From assembly GCF_003194625.1 (NCBI RefSeq), contig NZ_QHKX01000003.1:1-64000 (forward strand): DNA of 64,000 nt, in the 5' to 3' direction. Every line of letters begins with the position of its first letter. The first letter of the stretch is position 1. The position numbers were made by a program, and so were the translations under genes. Shown here in pieces: positions 1-7,176 of this stretch. The notes below the pieces were generated by a model that did not search any database, had not been told where the DNA came from, and saw only the letters and a list, made by a program, of their open reading frames with translations. Origin of the DNA: Nocardioides solisilvae (GTDB lineage: Bacteria; Actinomycetota; Actinomycetes; Propionibacteriales; Nocardioidaceae).

Positions 1-117
1 GATCAATCGTCAGAAATTATTGTCAACCAAAGAAACCACCAACACGACAAACCACATCATGTTGACGGGGCATAACAAACTAATTCGTCGACTATGACAC
101 ACTGTTGAGTTCTCAAG
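1..117 (-). promoter_or_regulatory. rRNA operon leader (transcribed leftward, 16S gene outside window)
   Basis: Read on the minus strand, 117 to 98 gives TTGAGAACTCAACAGTGTG, a motif I know from the leader just upstream of 16S rRNA genes in actinobacteria, where antitermination boxes lie. It is followed by an AT-richer stretch unlike the rest of the window. The 16S gene itself is not visible and would start beyond base 1. The assignment comes from this motif, from the three tandem promoters upstream and from the familiar tyrS-rrn gene order. Confidence 0.75.
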
Positions 118-173
118 TATCAGACGCTTCCGTGCTACGGCCCTGGTGGACTTTCGCTCCGGCGCTTGGCCTA

Positions 174-202
174 ACGTTAGCGGACTTTCTTTTCCGGTGC
201 AA
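174..202 (-). promoter_or_regulatory. rrn promoter nearest the leader
   Basis: On the minus strand there is a -35 TTGCAC (202-197), a 17-base spacer and a -10 TAACGT (179-174). The element lies in a copy of a block of about 45 bp that occurs three times. It is the closest of the three to the rRNA leader. The -35 departs from the usual TTGACA at the fourth and fifth bases in all three copies. Confidence 0.65.
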
Positions 203-266
203 TTCCGGGCTTTCCCGATCCGCTGGGCCGACTCTTTCCCTCGCGGGCTTTTCCTCGGCCTTCCGA

Positions 267-295
267 ACTTTAGCGGATCTTCCTTCCCGGTGCAA
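267..295 (-). promoter_or_regulatory. rrn promoter, middle copy
   Basis: This has the same architecture as its neighbours: -35 TTGCAC (295-290), 17-base spacer, -10 TAAAGT (272-267) on the minus strand. The flanking bases GCCCGGAA before the -35 and CCGC before the -10 are shared with the copy at 174-202, so the three look like duplications of one promoter module. Confidence 0.65.
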
Positions 296-363
296 TTCCG
301 GGCTATTCCGATTCCGCCTCCGAAATGCTTTTCCCCTTGCGGGCTCTCGCATTCGGCTGGTGA

Positions 364-392
364 AACTTAGCGGCTTGTCCTCCCCGGTGCAA
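364..392 (-). promoter_or_regulatory. rrn promoter, farthest upstream copy
   Basis: On the minus strand the -35 is TTGCAC (392-387), the spacer is 17 bases and the -10 is TAAGTT (369-364). It is the most diverged of the three modules but keeps the same -35, spacing and CCGC before the -10. No fourth copy is visible between here and tyrS. Confidence 0.6.
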
Positions 393-668
393 ATCCGGGT
401 TTTCCTGCCGCCTTTCCCCTCCCCGCCCCACCGAGCTGGTCTCGGAGGCCGCTTCAGCGCGCACTCGTCGACCTCGTCGAGAGGTGGGAGAGAGATGGTC
501 GACCCGGGATCGGGAGCCCGGCCTTCTGGCCTTGCTCCCCGGCGTCACCGGGCAACGAGGGAAAACATTAAGGGAGGAGACCCGACGAGGCAAATCGAAT
601 CGCTGTGACGGCGCGCACAGTGGCGTTTCCGCAGGTCAGACGCCTTCTGGGGCCTCCTGCAGCGACAC
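393..668. other. Non-coding stretch between rrn promoters and tyrS
   Basis: No gene is supported here; open frames in it are shadows. The only structure I see is an imperfect hairpin at 514-537 (GAGC, GGCC, loop TTCT, GGCC, GCTC) that could end tyrS transcription, and a short CCCGG/CCGGG inverted repeat at about 538-552. There is no T tract, so a terminator is only a guess. A polypurine run (aagggaggaga) lies near 570-580. Confidence 0.4.
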
Positions 669-1934
669 TCACGCGACCTCGACGCCCGCGACCTTCTTCT
701 TTCCCCGGCGCAGCACGAGCCAAACCCCGCCCACGAGGTCGTCCGGCCCCGGCACCAGGTCGGGGTCCGTCACCCGCTCGTTGTTCAGGTAGGCACCGCC
801 CTCCCCCACCGTGCGGCGGGCATCGCCCTTGCTCGACGCCAGACCCGTCGACACGAGCAGGTCCACCACGGACGGCACCTCGCCGGCGCTGACCCTGACG
901 CTCCCCGCCTCCCGCAGCGCACCACCGAGGGTGCTCTCGGGGAGTCCCGCCAGGTCGCCTCCGCCGAAGAGGGCCTGCGCCGCCGACTTCGCCGCCTCGG
1001 TCTCCGCCTCCCCGTGGACGAGCGTCGTCACGTGGTCGGCCAGCGCCTTCTGCCCGGCGCGGAGGAACGGCTTCTCGCGGGTCTGCTGCGCCAGCTCCTC
1101 GATCTCCTCGCGGGAGAGGAACGTGAAGACCTTGAGGAGCTCCTCGACCTTCTCGTCCTCGACGTTGAGCCAGAACTGGTGGAACGCGTACGGCGACAGC
1201 ATCGACGGGTCCAGCCACAGGGCGCCGCCCTCGGTCTTGCCGTACTTCGTGCCGTCGGACTTGGTCATCAGGGGCGTGGCGATCGCGTGGACCCGCGCGC
1301 CCTCGGTGCGGCGGATCAGGTCGACGCCGGCCGTGAGGTTGCCCCACTGGTCCGAGCCGCCGAACTGCAGCGTCACCCCGTGGTCCCGGAAGAGGTTGAG
1401 GTAGTCCATCGACTGCAGGAGGACGTAGCTGAACTCGGTGTAGCTGATGCCCGCCTCGAGGCGGGACCGCACCACGTCCCGGGCCAGCATCCGGTTGACC
1501 GGGAAGTGCTTGCCGATGTCGCGCAGGAAGTCGATGGTCGAGAGCGAGGCCGTCCAGTCGTAGTTGTTCACCATGGTGGCGGCGTTGGCCCCCTCGAAGT
1601 CCAGGAACGGCTCGATCTGGCCGCGGACCCGCTGCACCCACTCCTTGACGGTGTCCAGGGAGTTGAGGCTGCGCTCGCCCGCCTCCTTCGGGTCGCCGAT
1701 CATCCCGGTCGCGCCCCCCACCAGCGCGTACGGCGTGTGCCCCGCCTGCTGCAGGCGCCGGGCGGTGAGGATCTGGACCAGGTGCCCCATGTGCAGGCTG
1801 GGCGCCGTGGGGTCGAAGCCGACGTAGAAGCGGACGGCGCCCTGCCCGAAGGCCTCGCGCAGCGCGTCGAGGTCCGTGGAGTGCGCGATCAGTCCGCGCC
1901 ACTCGAGCTCGTCCAGGATGTTGTCGGTCGGCAC
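669..1934 (-). CDS. tyrS: Tyrosyl-tRNA synthetase
   Basis: This class I aminoacyl-tRNA synthetase charges tRNA-Tyr in the cytoplasm. At 421 residues it has the usual bacterial length. The HIGH motif is HMGH at residues 48-51, the KMSKS counterpart is KYGKT at 230-234, and the C-terminal 60-70 residues look like an S4 RNA-binding domain. I chose the GTG at 1934 because AGAGGGA lies just upstream and the protein then starts PTDNILDELEWRG, the family N-terminus; the frame stays open to 2693, but that part overlaps the divergent kinase gene. It is directly upstream of the rRNA promoters, a placement I have seen in other actinobacteria. Confidence 0.97.
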   Translation of the reverse strand: MPTDNILDELEWRGLIAHSTDLDALREAFGQGAVRFYVGFDPTAPSLHMGHLVQILTARRLQQAGHTPYALVGGATGMIGDPKEAGERSLNSLDTVKEWVQRVRGQIEPFLDFEGANAATMVNNYDWTASLSTIDFLRDIGKHFPVNRMLARDVVRSRLEAGISYTEFSYVLLQSMDYLNLFRDHGVTLQFGGSDQWGNLTAGVDLIRRTEGARVHAIATPLMTKSDGTKYGKTEGGALWLDPSMLSPYAFHQFWLNVEDEKVEELLKVFTFLSREEIEELAQQTREKPFLRAGQKALADHVTTLVHGEAETEAAKSAAQALFGGGDLAGLPESTLGGALREAGSVRVSAGEVPSVVDLLVSTGLASSKGDARRTVGEGGAYLNNERVTDPDLVPGPDDLVGGVWLVLRRGKKKVAGVEVA

Positions 1935-2021
1935 GCCAGGTCCCTCTCGTGTTCGTACGCCGGCACCGTCGCGCCGGCGTGCACCACCTTGCCAGACCGG
2001 CCCGTCGTCCCACGCGCCGCC

Positions 2022-2027
2022 TAGGGT
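2022..2027 (+). promoter_or_regulatory. -10 element of leaderless kinase gene
   Basis: TAGGGT ends 6 bases before the GTG start at 2034, so transcription would begin at or next to the start codon. No Shine-Dalgarno sequence fits. This is the first of many such TANNNT-N6-8-start arrangements in the window. Confidence 0.55.
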
Positions 2028-2033
2028 GGTGCG

Positions 2034-3566
2034 GTGAGCGCAGGCAAGTACGTCAGGGAACGCGAGATCGGTCGCGGCGGCATGGGGACCGTCTGGCTCG
2101 GCCGCGACACCGTGCTCGGCCGCGCCGTGGCGATGAAGCGGGTGGGGGTCGTGCCCGGCGGCTCCGCGCCCGACCTCGAGCGGGCGGAGCGGGAGGCCAG
2201 GCTGGCAGCCGCCCTGAGCCACCCCCACGTGGTGGCGGTCTTCGACCTCGTGGCGGAGGGCGACGAGCACTGGCTGGTGATGGAGCACGTGCAGGGCGAC
2301 AGCCTCGCCACCCGGATCCGGCGCGACGGCCCCCTCGACCTCGAGTCCGCGGCCTCGGTGGTCGGCCAGGTCGCCGACGCCCTGAGCGCCGCGCACGACC
2401 ACGGGATCGTGCACCGCGACGTCAAGCCCTCCAACATCCTGGTCACCGACGAGGGCCAGGCGAAGCTCACCGACTTCGGGATCGCCCGCGCGGAGGCCGA
2501 CGCGTCCCTGACCCAGACGGGCCTCGTCACGGGCTCCCCCGCCTACCTGTCCCCCGAGGTCGCCTCCGGCTCCTCGGCCACCTCCGCCAGCGACGTGTGG
2601 GCCCTCGGCGCCACGCTCTACCACGCGCTCGCCGGCCGGCCGCCGTACGACGTGGGCGACAACGTCCTCGGCGCGCTCTACCAGATCGTGCACGAGGAGC
2701 CCCCGCGGCTGGCGGACGCCGGCTGGCTCTCACCCGTCCTCGAGCACACGATGGCGACCGACCCCGGGGACCGCTGGGACGCCGCCCGGGTCCGCGACTT
2801 CCTCGGCGACCCCGCGTCCCGCGAGGTCGCGCCCGCTCCGCCCGCCCACCCGGAGGGGCCGGCCGGGACGCCCACCGCGGTCCTGCCCACCGAGCGGACC
2901 TCGGCGTTCCCGCCGGTGGCCGGGGGGCCGACCCCCGCCGCGTCCTCGTCGGGCGGCACGGCGGACGGCACGGGCGGCACGGCGGGCGGCACGGCGGGCG
3001 GGGCCTCGGCCCAGGCGCCGGCGTCGACCAGCGCCCCCCTCCTCTGGGCGCTCGCCGGAGCCCTGGTGCTGGCCATGGTCGCCGGCGGGTTCTGGCTCGG
3101 GCTGCGGGACGGGCGGGACTCGCCCGGCACGGAGTCGGGCGGCTCCCCCTCGGCCGGCTCCGGGTCGTCCAGCGCCCCCGCCGACCCGACGCCGACCCAG
3201 AGCCCCTCGTCCACCCCCTCGCCCACCCCCTCGTCCACCCCCTCCCCGAGCCCGTCGGTCCCCGACGCCGCCGCGATGGAGGCCTTCGTGAGCGGCTACC
3301 TGGACACCGTCACCACGGACCCGCAGGCCACGTGGCAGCAGCTGACGCCGGCGTTCCAGAGGCGCAGCGGCGGCTTCGACAGCTACAGCGGGTTCTGGAG
3401 CACGATCAGCGACGTCACGCTGCTGGACGTCACCGCCGACCCGGAGCGCAGCACCGTGACCTACCGGGTCCGCTACGACCTGGCGGCCGGCGGCCGGACC
3501 ACCGACACCGTCACCCTGCTGCTCGAGCCCGACGAGGACGGTTTCCAGGTGGCCGGGGAGTCCTGA
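2034..3566 (+). CDS. Membrane-anchored Ser/Thr protein kinase (PknB-like)
   Basis: This is a Hanks-type kinase of 510 residues. The glycine loop GRGGMG is at 13-18, the ATP-anchoring lysine is K35 (AMK), the catalytic loop HRDVKPSN starts at 127, DFG is at 147-149 and SPAYLSPE at 168-175 resembles the APE region. A Pro/Ala/Gly/Thr-rich juxtamembrane linker follows to about 335, with one membrane segment at about 336-357. A Ser/Pro/Thr-rich extracellular stalk then leads to a C-terminal domain of about 100 residues resembling NTF2-like folds. It has no PASTA repeats, so it is not the cell-wall PknB itself. It is divergent from tyrS and alone in its unit. The substrate and signal are unknown. 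Confidence 0.93.
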   Translation: MSAGKYVREREIGRGGMGTVWLGRDTVLGRAVAMKRVGVVPGGSAPDLERAEREARLAAALSHPHVVAVFDLVAEGDEHWLVMEHVQGDSLATRIRRDGPLDLESAASVVGQVADALSAAHDHGIVHRDVKPSNILVTDEGQAKLTDFGIARAEADASLTQTGLVTGSPAYLSPEVASGSSATSASDVWALGATLYHALAGRPPYDVGDNVLGALYQIVHEEPPRLADAGWLSPVLEHTMATDPGDRWDAARVRDFLGDPASREVAPAPPAHPEGPAGTPTAVLPTERTSAFPPVAGGPTPAASSSGGTADGTGGTAGGTAGGASAQAPASTSAPLLWALAGALVLAMVAGGFWLGLRDGRDSPGTESGGSPSAGSGSSSAPADPTPTQSPSSTPSPTPSSTPSPSPSVPDAAAMEAFVSGYLDTVTTDPQATWQQLTPAFQRRSGGFDSYSGFWSTISDVTLLDVTADPERSTVTYRVRYDLAAGGRTTDTVTLLLEPDEDGFQVAGES

Positions 3567-3642
3567 CGCGCGCGGGCCGGACAGGACGTGCGTGAGGTCT
3601 CCGGAGGTGGGTACGGACGTGGCCCCCCACCAAGGAGGCAGC

Positions 3643-4449
3643 ATGACGACAGGACAGTTCCCCGGGACCCCGGGCTTCGACAGTCCGGGCCACGAGGAGA
3701 CCTCCCGCACGGGAGCGGAGGGCTCCACCGACTCCGGGCTCAAGGAACAGGCACAGCAGGTCGCCGGCACCGCCGGCGAGCAGGGCAAGCAGGTCGCCGG
3801 CACCGCCAAGGACGAGGCCGGCCACGTGGCCGCCGAGGCCAAGAACCAGTTCAGCACGCTGCTCTCCGAGGCCACCACGCAGGTGGACGACCAGTCGCGC
3901 GTCCAGAAGGACCGGCTGGCGGAGACGCTCCGCACGTTCGGCGACGACCTCGGCTCGATGGCCGAGCAGGGAAGCGGCATGGCCGCCGACCTCGCCCAGG
4001 AGGTCGCCCAGCGCGCCCGGGACATCTCGTCCCGGCTGCAGGACCGCGATCCCCAGGACCTGCTCGAGGACGTGCGCGGCTTCGCCCGGCGCAAGCCCGG
4101 CACCTTCCTGCTCGGCGCCCTGGCGGCCGGCGTGGTCGCGGGCCGGGTGGCGCGCGGCGCGAAGGCGGCCAAGGACGCGGAGTCGGCCGGGTCCACCGGC
4201 TACCAGGCCACGGGCACCCACCGGGCCGGTGTGCCGGAGACGGGCTACTCCAGCGGCGTGCCGGCCGACGTGCCGGGCACGGCGTACCCGACGACCGGGG
4301 CGACCGGTACGCCGACGTACGGCTCGCCGGGCGTGGCGACGCCTCCCGACGCGGAGTCCGGCCTCGGCCTGCCGCCCACGCCCCCGCCGGCCACCCCGCC
4401 GGGACCGGTGACCGGCACCGGCCTCGGCGGTCCGGGGGCGCGGCCATGA
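3643..4449 (+). CDS. Helical envelope-stress-type protein, first gene of a holin/DUF3618 cluster
   Basis: This 268-residue protein has a middle rich in Ala, Gln, Glu and Lys with repeated QVAGTA...Q/DEAGHVA segments, predicting amphipathic helices like LEA or apolipoprotein-like proteins. A single weakly hydrophobic stretch, TFLLGALAAGVVAG, lies at about 160-175, and the C-terminus is rich in Gly, Pro and Thr. I chose the ATG at 3643 because AAGGAGGC lies 6 bases upstream. Its TGA overlaps the ATG of the next gene, so the two are coupled. Cluster mates are a holin-like membrane protein and a DUF3618 protein, and a second related cluster lies at 21.2-23.4 kb. No enzymatic motif is visible and the function is unknown. 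Confidence 0.85.
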   Translation: MTTGQFPGTPGFDSPGHEETSRTGAEGSTDSGLKEQAQQVAGTAGEQGKQVAGTAKDEAGHVAAEAKNQFSTLLSEATTQVDDQSRVQKDRLAETLRTFGDDLGSMAEQGSGMAADLAQEVAQRARDISSRLQDRDPQDLLEDVRGFARRKPGTFLLGALAAGVVAGRVARGAKAAKDAESAGSTGYQATGTHRAGVPETGYSSGVPADVPGTAYPTTGATGTPTYGSPGVATPPDAESGLGLPPTPPPATPPGPVTGTGLGGPGARP

Positions 4450-4901
4450 CGCACCCCGACCTGCCGCCCGCCACGCCCACGCCGCCGCCCACGGGCAGCA
4501 GCGCCGCGACGGGGACCACGGACGGGACCCGGTCCTTGGGCGACATCATCGGCGACGTGAGCAGGGACCTCAGCACCCTGGTCCGCCAGGAGATGGACCT
4601 CGCGCGCACGGAGATGAAGCAGGAGGTCAGCAAGCTCGGCAAGGGAGCGGGGATGTTCGGAGGGGCCGGCGTGGCCGGTCTCCTCACCCTGATCTTCCTC
4701 TCCCTCGCGCTGACCCACCTGCTCGACAACTGGATGCCCGCGGAGCTGGCCGCCCTGATCGTCGGCCTGCTCTGGGCCGCGGTCGCCGCCGTGCTGGCCC
4801 TGCGCGGGAAGCAGGAGATCAAGGAAGCCAACCCGGACCTGCCCAACACGCAGGCGAGCCTGAAGGAGGACGTCCAATGGGCGAAGGAACAGAAGAGCTG
4901 A
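4446..4901 (+). CDS. Phage-holin-superfamily membrane protein (actinobacterial holin-X type)
   Basis: This small membrane protein of 151 residues has a Pro/Thr-rich N-terminus. An amphipathic segment containing LSTLVRQEMDLARTEMKQE at about residues 43-62 is typical of the family, and two membrane helices follow at about 77-96 and 102-122. Despite the family name there is no phage context. Such genes are common in actinobacterial chromosomes beside DUF3618 proteins and are thought to act in envelope homeostasis. It overlaps the previous gene by 4 bases and the next by 25, so it is mid-operon. It is a paralogue of the gene at 21226. Confidence 0.88.
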   Translation: MTHPDLPPATPTPPPTGSSAATGTTDGTRSLGDIIGDVSRDLSTLVRQEMDLARTEMKQEVSKLGKGAGMFGGAGVAGLLTLIFLSLALTHLLDNWMPAELAALIVGLLWAAVAAVLALRGKQEIKEANPDLPNTQASLKEDVQWAKEQKS

Positions 4902-5503
4902 GCACCAAGGAGGCCGAGATCGAGCGGACCAGGATGGCGCTCTCGCGCGACCTGGACGAGCTCGGGGACAAGGTCAGCCCGCAGCGCGTCGTGGAGCGCC
5001 GCACCCAGGCCGTCAAGGGGCGGCTCGGCTCGTTCCGCGACAAGGTCATGGGCGCCGCGCCCTCGCTCCCCGGCTCCGGCTCGGGCAGCAGCAGCGGCCC
5101 GTCGGTCACCGACCGCATGAGCGGCTCCGTCGACAGCGCGCGGGAGTCCCTCGCCGGGACCGCCCACAGCACCGTCGGCACCGTGCAGTCGACGACCACG
5201 GGCAACCCGCTGGCGGCCGGCCTGGCCGCCTTCGGCGCCGGCATGGTCATCTCCGCGCTCCTGCCCGCCAGCGAGAAGGAGACCCGGCTCGCGCGGCAGG
5301 CCACCGAGGCGGCCAAGGAGCACGGGCAGCCGCTGCTCGAGCATGCCAAGGCGGTGGGCCAGGAGGTCGGCCAGAACCTCAAGGAGACGGCCCAGCAGGC
5401 GGCCGAAGAGGTGAAGGCGACCGCCCAGGAGTCGGTCGCCCACGTGAAGGAGGAGGGCCAGACGTCGGCGCAGAAGGTCAAGGACCAGGCGCCCGGCAGC
5501 TGA
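4877..5503 (+). CDS. DUF3618 family protein
   Basis: This 208-residue protein has a DUF3618 signature at the N-terminus, EAEIERTRMALSRDLDELGDKV at about residues 12-33, followed by a Ser/Gly-rich linker. A short hydrophobic segment, LAAGLAAFGAGMVISALLP, lies at about 115-133, and a long charged helix rich in Ala, Glu, Gln and Lys makes up the C-terminus. The start at 4877 has GAAGGAGG upstream and lies inside the preceding gene, implying coupled translation. The shorter paralogue at 21653 keeps the signature and one membrane segment but lacks the long tail. The molecular role of DUF3618 is not known to me. Confidence 0.88.
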   Translation: MGEGTEELSTKEAEIERTRMALSRDLDELGDKVSPQRVVERRTQAVKGRLGSFRDKVMGAAPSLPGSGSGSSSGPSVTDRMSGSVDSARESLAGTAHSTVGTVQSTTTGNPLAAGLAAFGAGMVISALLPASEKETRLARQATEAAKEHGQPLLEHAKAVGQEVGQNLKETAQQAAEEVKATAQESVAHVKEEGQTSAQKVKDQAPGS

Positions 5504-5518
5504 GCACACCAGCCACGG

Positions 5519-5550
5519 ACGGCCGGTCGGGCACGGGCCCGGCCGGCCGT
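5519..5550 (+). terminator. Intrinsic terminator of the DUF3618 operon
   Basis: The arms ACGGCCGG-T-CGGGC and GCCCG-G-CCGGCCGT form a 14-bp stem with one T-G wobble and a 4-base loop (ACGG), followed by TCGTCT. It starts 15 bases after the stop codon of the DUF3618 gene and may also insulate the opposing tRNA. Confidence 0.7.
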
Positions 5551-5566
5551 TCGTCTGCCCGCGGCG

Positions 5567-5640
5567 TAGGGCGGGTGGGGCTCGAACCCACGACCCAAGG
5601 ATTATGAGTCCTCTGCTCTGACCGGCTGAGCTACCGCCCC
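5567..5640 (-). tRNA. tRNA with CAT anticodon (tRNA-Ile2 or elongator tRNA-Met)
   Basis: A full cloverleaf can be drawn on the minus strand. The acceptor GGGGCGG pairs with CCGCCCT (G1-U72 wobble), followed by T8-A9, a D arm GCTC...GAGC, anticodon stem AGGA/TCCT with loop CTCATAA, T arm GTGGG-TTCGAGC-CCCAC and discriminator A73. The CCA end is not encoded. A CAT anticodon fits either elongator Met or the lysidine-modified Ile2 tRNA. Both can carry A73, so sequence alone does not settle it; I lean slightly to Ile2 from the bases after the anticodon stem. Confidence 0.93.
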
Positions 5641-5657
5641 TCGTGCGGCGCCGAGCC

Positions 5658-5663
5658 TATCCT
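5658..5663 (+). promoter_or_regulatory. -10 element of leaderless PIG-L gene
   Basis: TATCCT lies 6 bases before the ATG at 5670, which supports that start over the in-frame start at 5643 next to the tRNA. Confidence 0.5.
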
Positions 5664-5669
5664 CGGGAG

Positions 5670-6410
5670 ATGGAGCGACGAGAGACGAGTCCCCTGCGCG
5701 AGGACTGGGACCGGATGCTGTGCGTGGTCGCGCACCCCGACGACATGGAGTTCGGCGCTGCCGCCGCGGTGGCGCGCTGGACCGGCCAGGGCAAGGACGT
5801 CGTCTACTGCATGGTGACCAGCGGCGAGGCGGGCATCGACGGCCTGCCGCCCGAGGACTGCCGCGCGGTGCGGGAGGCCGAGCAGGTGGAGTCGGCCCGC
5901 CTGGTCGGCGTCGAGCAGGTGGAGTTCCTCGGCCTGCCCGACGGGGTGCTGGAGTACGGCGTGCCGCTGCGACGCGCGATCGCGGCCGTCGTCCGCCGGC
6001 ACCAGCCGGAGATCGTGGTCACCGGCAACTTCCGCGACACCTGGGGCGGCCGCAACCTGAACCAGGCCGACCACGTCGCCACGGGCCGGGCCGTCGTCGA
6101 CGCCGTGCGCGACGCCGGCAACCGCTGGGTCTTCCCCGAGCAGGTCGCCGAGGGCCTGCAGCCCTGGGGCGGCGTGCGCGAAGTGTGGGCCTTCGGCTCG
6201 CCCGCGGCGGAGCACGCGGTCGACACCACGGAGACCTTCGACGCCGGTGTCGCCTCGCTCGAGGCGCACCGGGCCTACATCGACGGCCTCGGCTGGGAGG
6301 ACTGGGACGCCCGGGAGTTCCTCGAGGGGATGGCGAGGCCCGCCGGGCAGTCCCTCGGGGTCACGTTCGCGGCGCCGTTCGAGGTCTTCCTGATGGGATG
6401 GGGCGACTGA
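5670..6410 (+). CDS. PIG-L / LmbE family zinc-dependent deacetylase
   Basis: This 246-residue enzyme belongs to the fold that removes N-acetyl groups from GlcNAc-type substrates, as in MshB, Mca and GlcNAc-PI deacetylases. The metal-binding motif AHPDD is at residues 21-25 (His22, Asp25) and the later ligand lies in NQADHVATG (about 127-135), so the active site looks complete. The start at 5670 is preceded by TATCCT at leaderless spacing. It faces the YhhN gene and the two overlap by 50 bp at their 3' ends. The substrate is not evident; MshB and Mca themselves are usually longer. Confidence 0.9.
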   Translation: MERRETSPLREDWDRMLCVVAHPDDMEFGAAAAVARWTGQGKDVVYCMVTSGEAGIDGLPPEDCRAVREAEQVESARLVGVEQVEFLGLPDGVLEYGVPLRRAIAAVVRRHQPEIVVTGNFRDTWGGRNLNQADHVATGRAVVDAVRDAGNRWVFPEQVAEGLQPWGGVREVWAFGSPAAEHAVDTTETFDAGVASLEAHRAYIDGLGWEDWDAREFLEGMARPAGQSLGVTFAAPFEVFLMGWGD

Positions 6411-7077
6411 CATCCCTCCCGGCGGCGAGGAGCAGTCCCCGCACGATCAGCCACTGTGCCGCCAAGTAGGTGAGCATCACCCAGAACCCGTGCGCCGGGA
6501 GCTCCAGGCCGGCGCCGCCGAGCCCGATCAGGGAGTCGGAGAGCACGAAGAGGGCGGCCCCGGTCGCGGCGCCGCGTCCGACGCGGTGGTCCAGCCACGC
6601 CATCGAAGCGAGCGCGACGCCGTACCCCGCCACAGCGGCGACGAACAGGTCCGCGCCGCGGTCGACGAGGAAGAAGAGCAGCAGCCCCGCCCACCACACG
6701 ACGTACGGCGCCGCGAGGGCGGGTCGTCCGGCCGTCCGGGAGGCGTCGCCCGCGCGACGGAAGGTCAGGGCGTAGGCGACCTGCGCGACGCCGAAGAGCC
6801 CCACGCCGACGAGGAACCAGCCGCCAGACCCGAGCAGCGCCACGTCACCGAGCCAGGAGAAGAGGAGCGCGAGGAGGGCGAGCGGTGCCCACGCGGGCCG
6901 CCCGGCGCGGCCCAGACCGACCAGGAGCACGACCGCCAGAGCCGGCACGAGGAGGGTCTTGGTGACGTCGGCGAGCTGCTCCTGCCCTACCGCCTGGGCC
7001 ACGAGGTGGACCGCCGAGACCGCGGCGAAGCCCGCGGCCGGCGCGACGGGGAGGGACGGGGCTTCGGGACGGGCCAT
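6361..7077 (-). CDS. YhhN family membrane protein (lysoplasmalogenase-like)
   Basis: This is a 238-residue integral membrane protein with about eight helices. The family segments SWLGDVALL (about residue 73) and LSDSLIGL (about 180), with acidic residues inside membrane helices, match the TMEM86/YhhN group. Its characterised members hydrolyse the vinyl-ether bond of lysoplasmalogen. I chose the ATG at 7077 because TACGCT lies 8 bases upstream. The last 50 bp overlap the convergent PIG-L gene. The substrate in this organism is an inference. Confidence 0.85.
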   Translation of the reverse strand: MARPEAPSLPVAPAAGFAAVSAVHLVAQAVGQEQLADVTKTLLVPALAVVLLVGLGRAGRPAWAPLALLALLFSWLGDVALLGSGGWFLVGVGLFGVAQVAYALTFRRAGDASRTAGRPALAAPYVVWWAGLLLFFLVDRGADLFVAAVAGYGVALASMAWLDHRVGRGAATGAALFVLSDSLIGLGGAGLELPAHGFWVMLTYLAAQWLIVRGLLLAAGRDVSRPIPSGRPRTAPRT

Positions 7078-7114
7078 GGCGCCGGAGCGTACCGGCGCTG
7101 AAGGTCCGCGCACG

Positions 7115-7154
7115 GTTCACCCGACCTCCGGCGCCGTGACACGGGTCGTTCACC
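7115..7154 (+). promoter_or_regulatory. PHO-box-like heptamers upstream of mgtA
   Basis: Two exact GTTCACC heptamers lie at 7115-7121 and 7148-7154, 33 bases (three 11-base units) apart, with a weak intermediate at 7136. The 11-base period and GTTCACC core match the PhoP-binding direct repeats known in Streptomyces. The middle units are poor, so this is tentative. Confidence 0.3.
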
Positions 7155-7176
7155 GCGCGCGAGGAGCGTCGGGGCC

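Noticed and set aside
105..608. Open frames over the first 600 bases
   Set aside because: They lie across rrn promoters and a leader, have no family likeness and are low-complexity products of GC-rich DNA.
1935..2693. N-terminal extension of tyrS to 2693
   Set aside because: It would overlap the kinase gene antisense, and the GTG at 1934 gives the family length with a ribosome-binding site.
4446..4901. Holin annotation as evidence of a prophage
   Set aside because: No lysin, tail, portal or integrase is nearby. The family is chromosomal in actinobacteria and pairs with DUF3618.
5567..5640. Initiator tRNA-Met
   Set aside because: It lacks the unpaired 1-72 C/A type end and the three G-C pairs in the anticodon stem expected of initiators.
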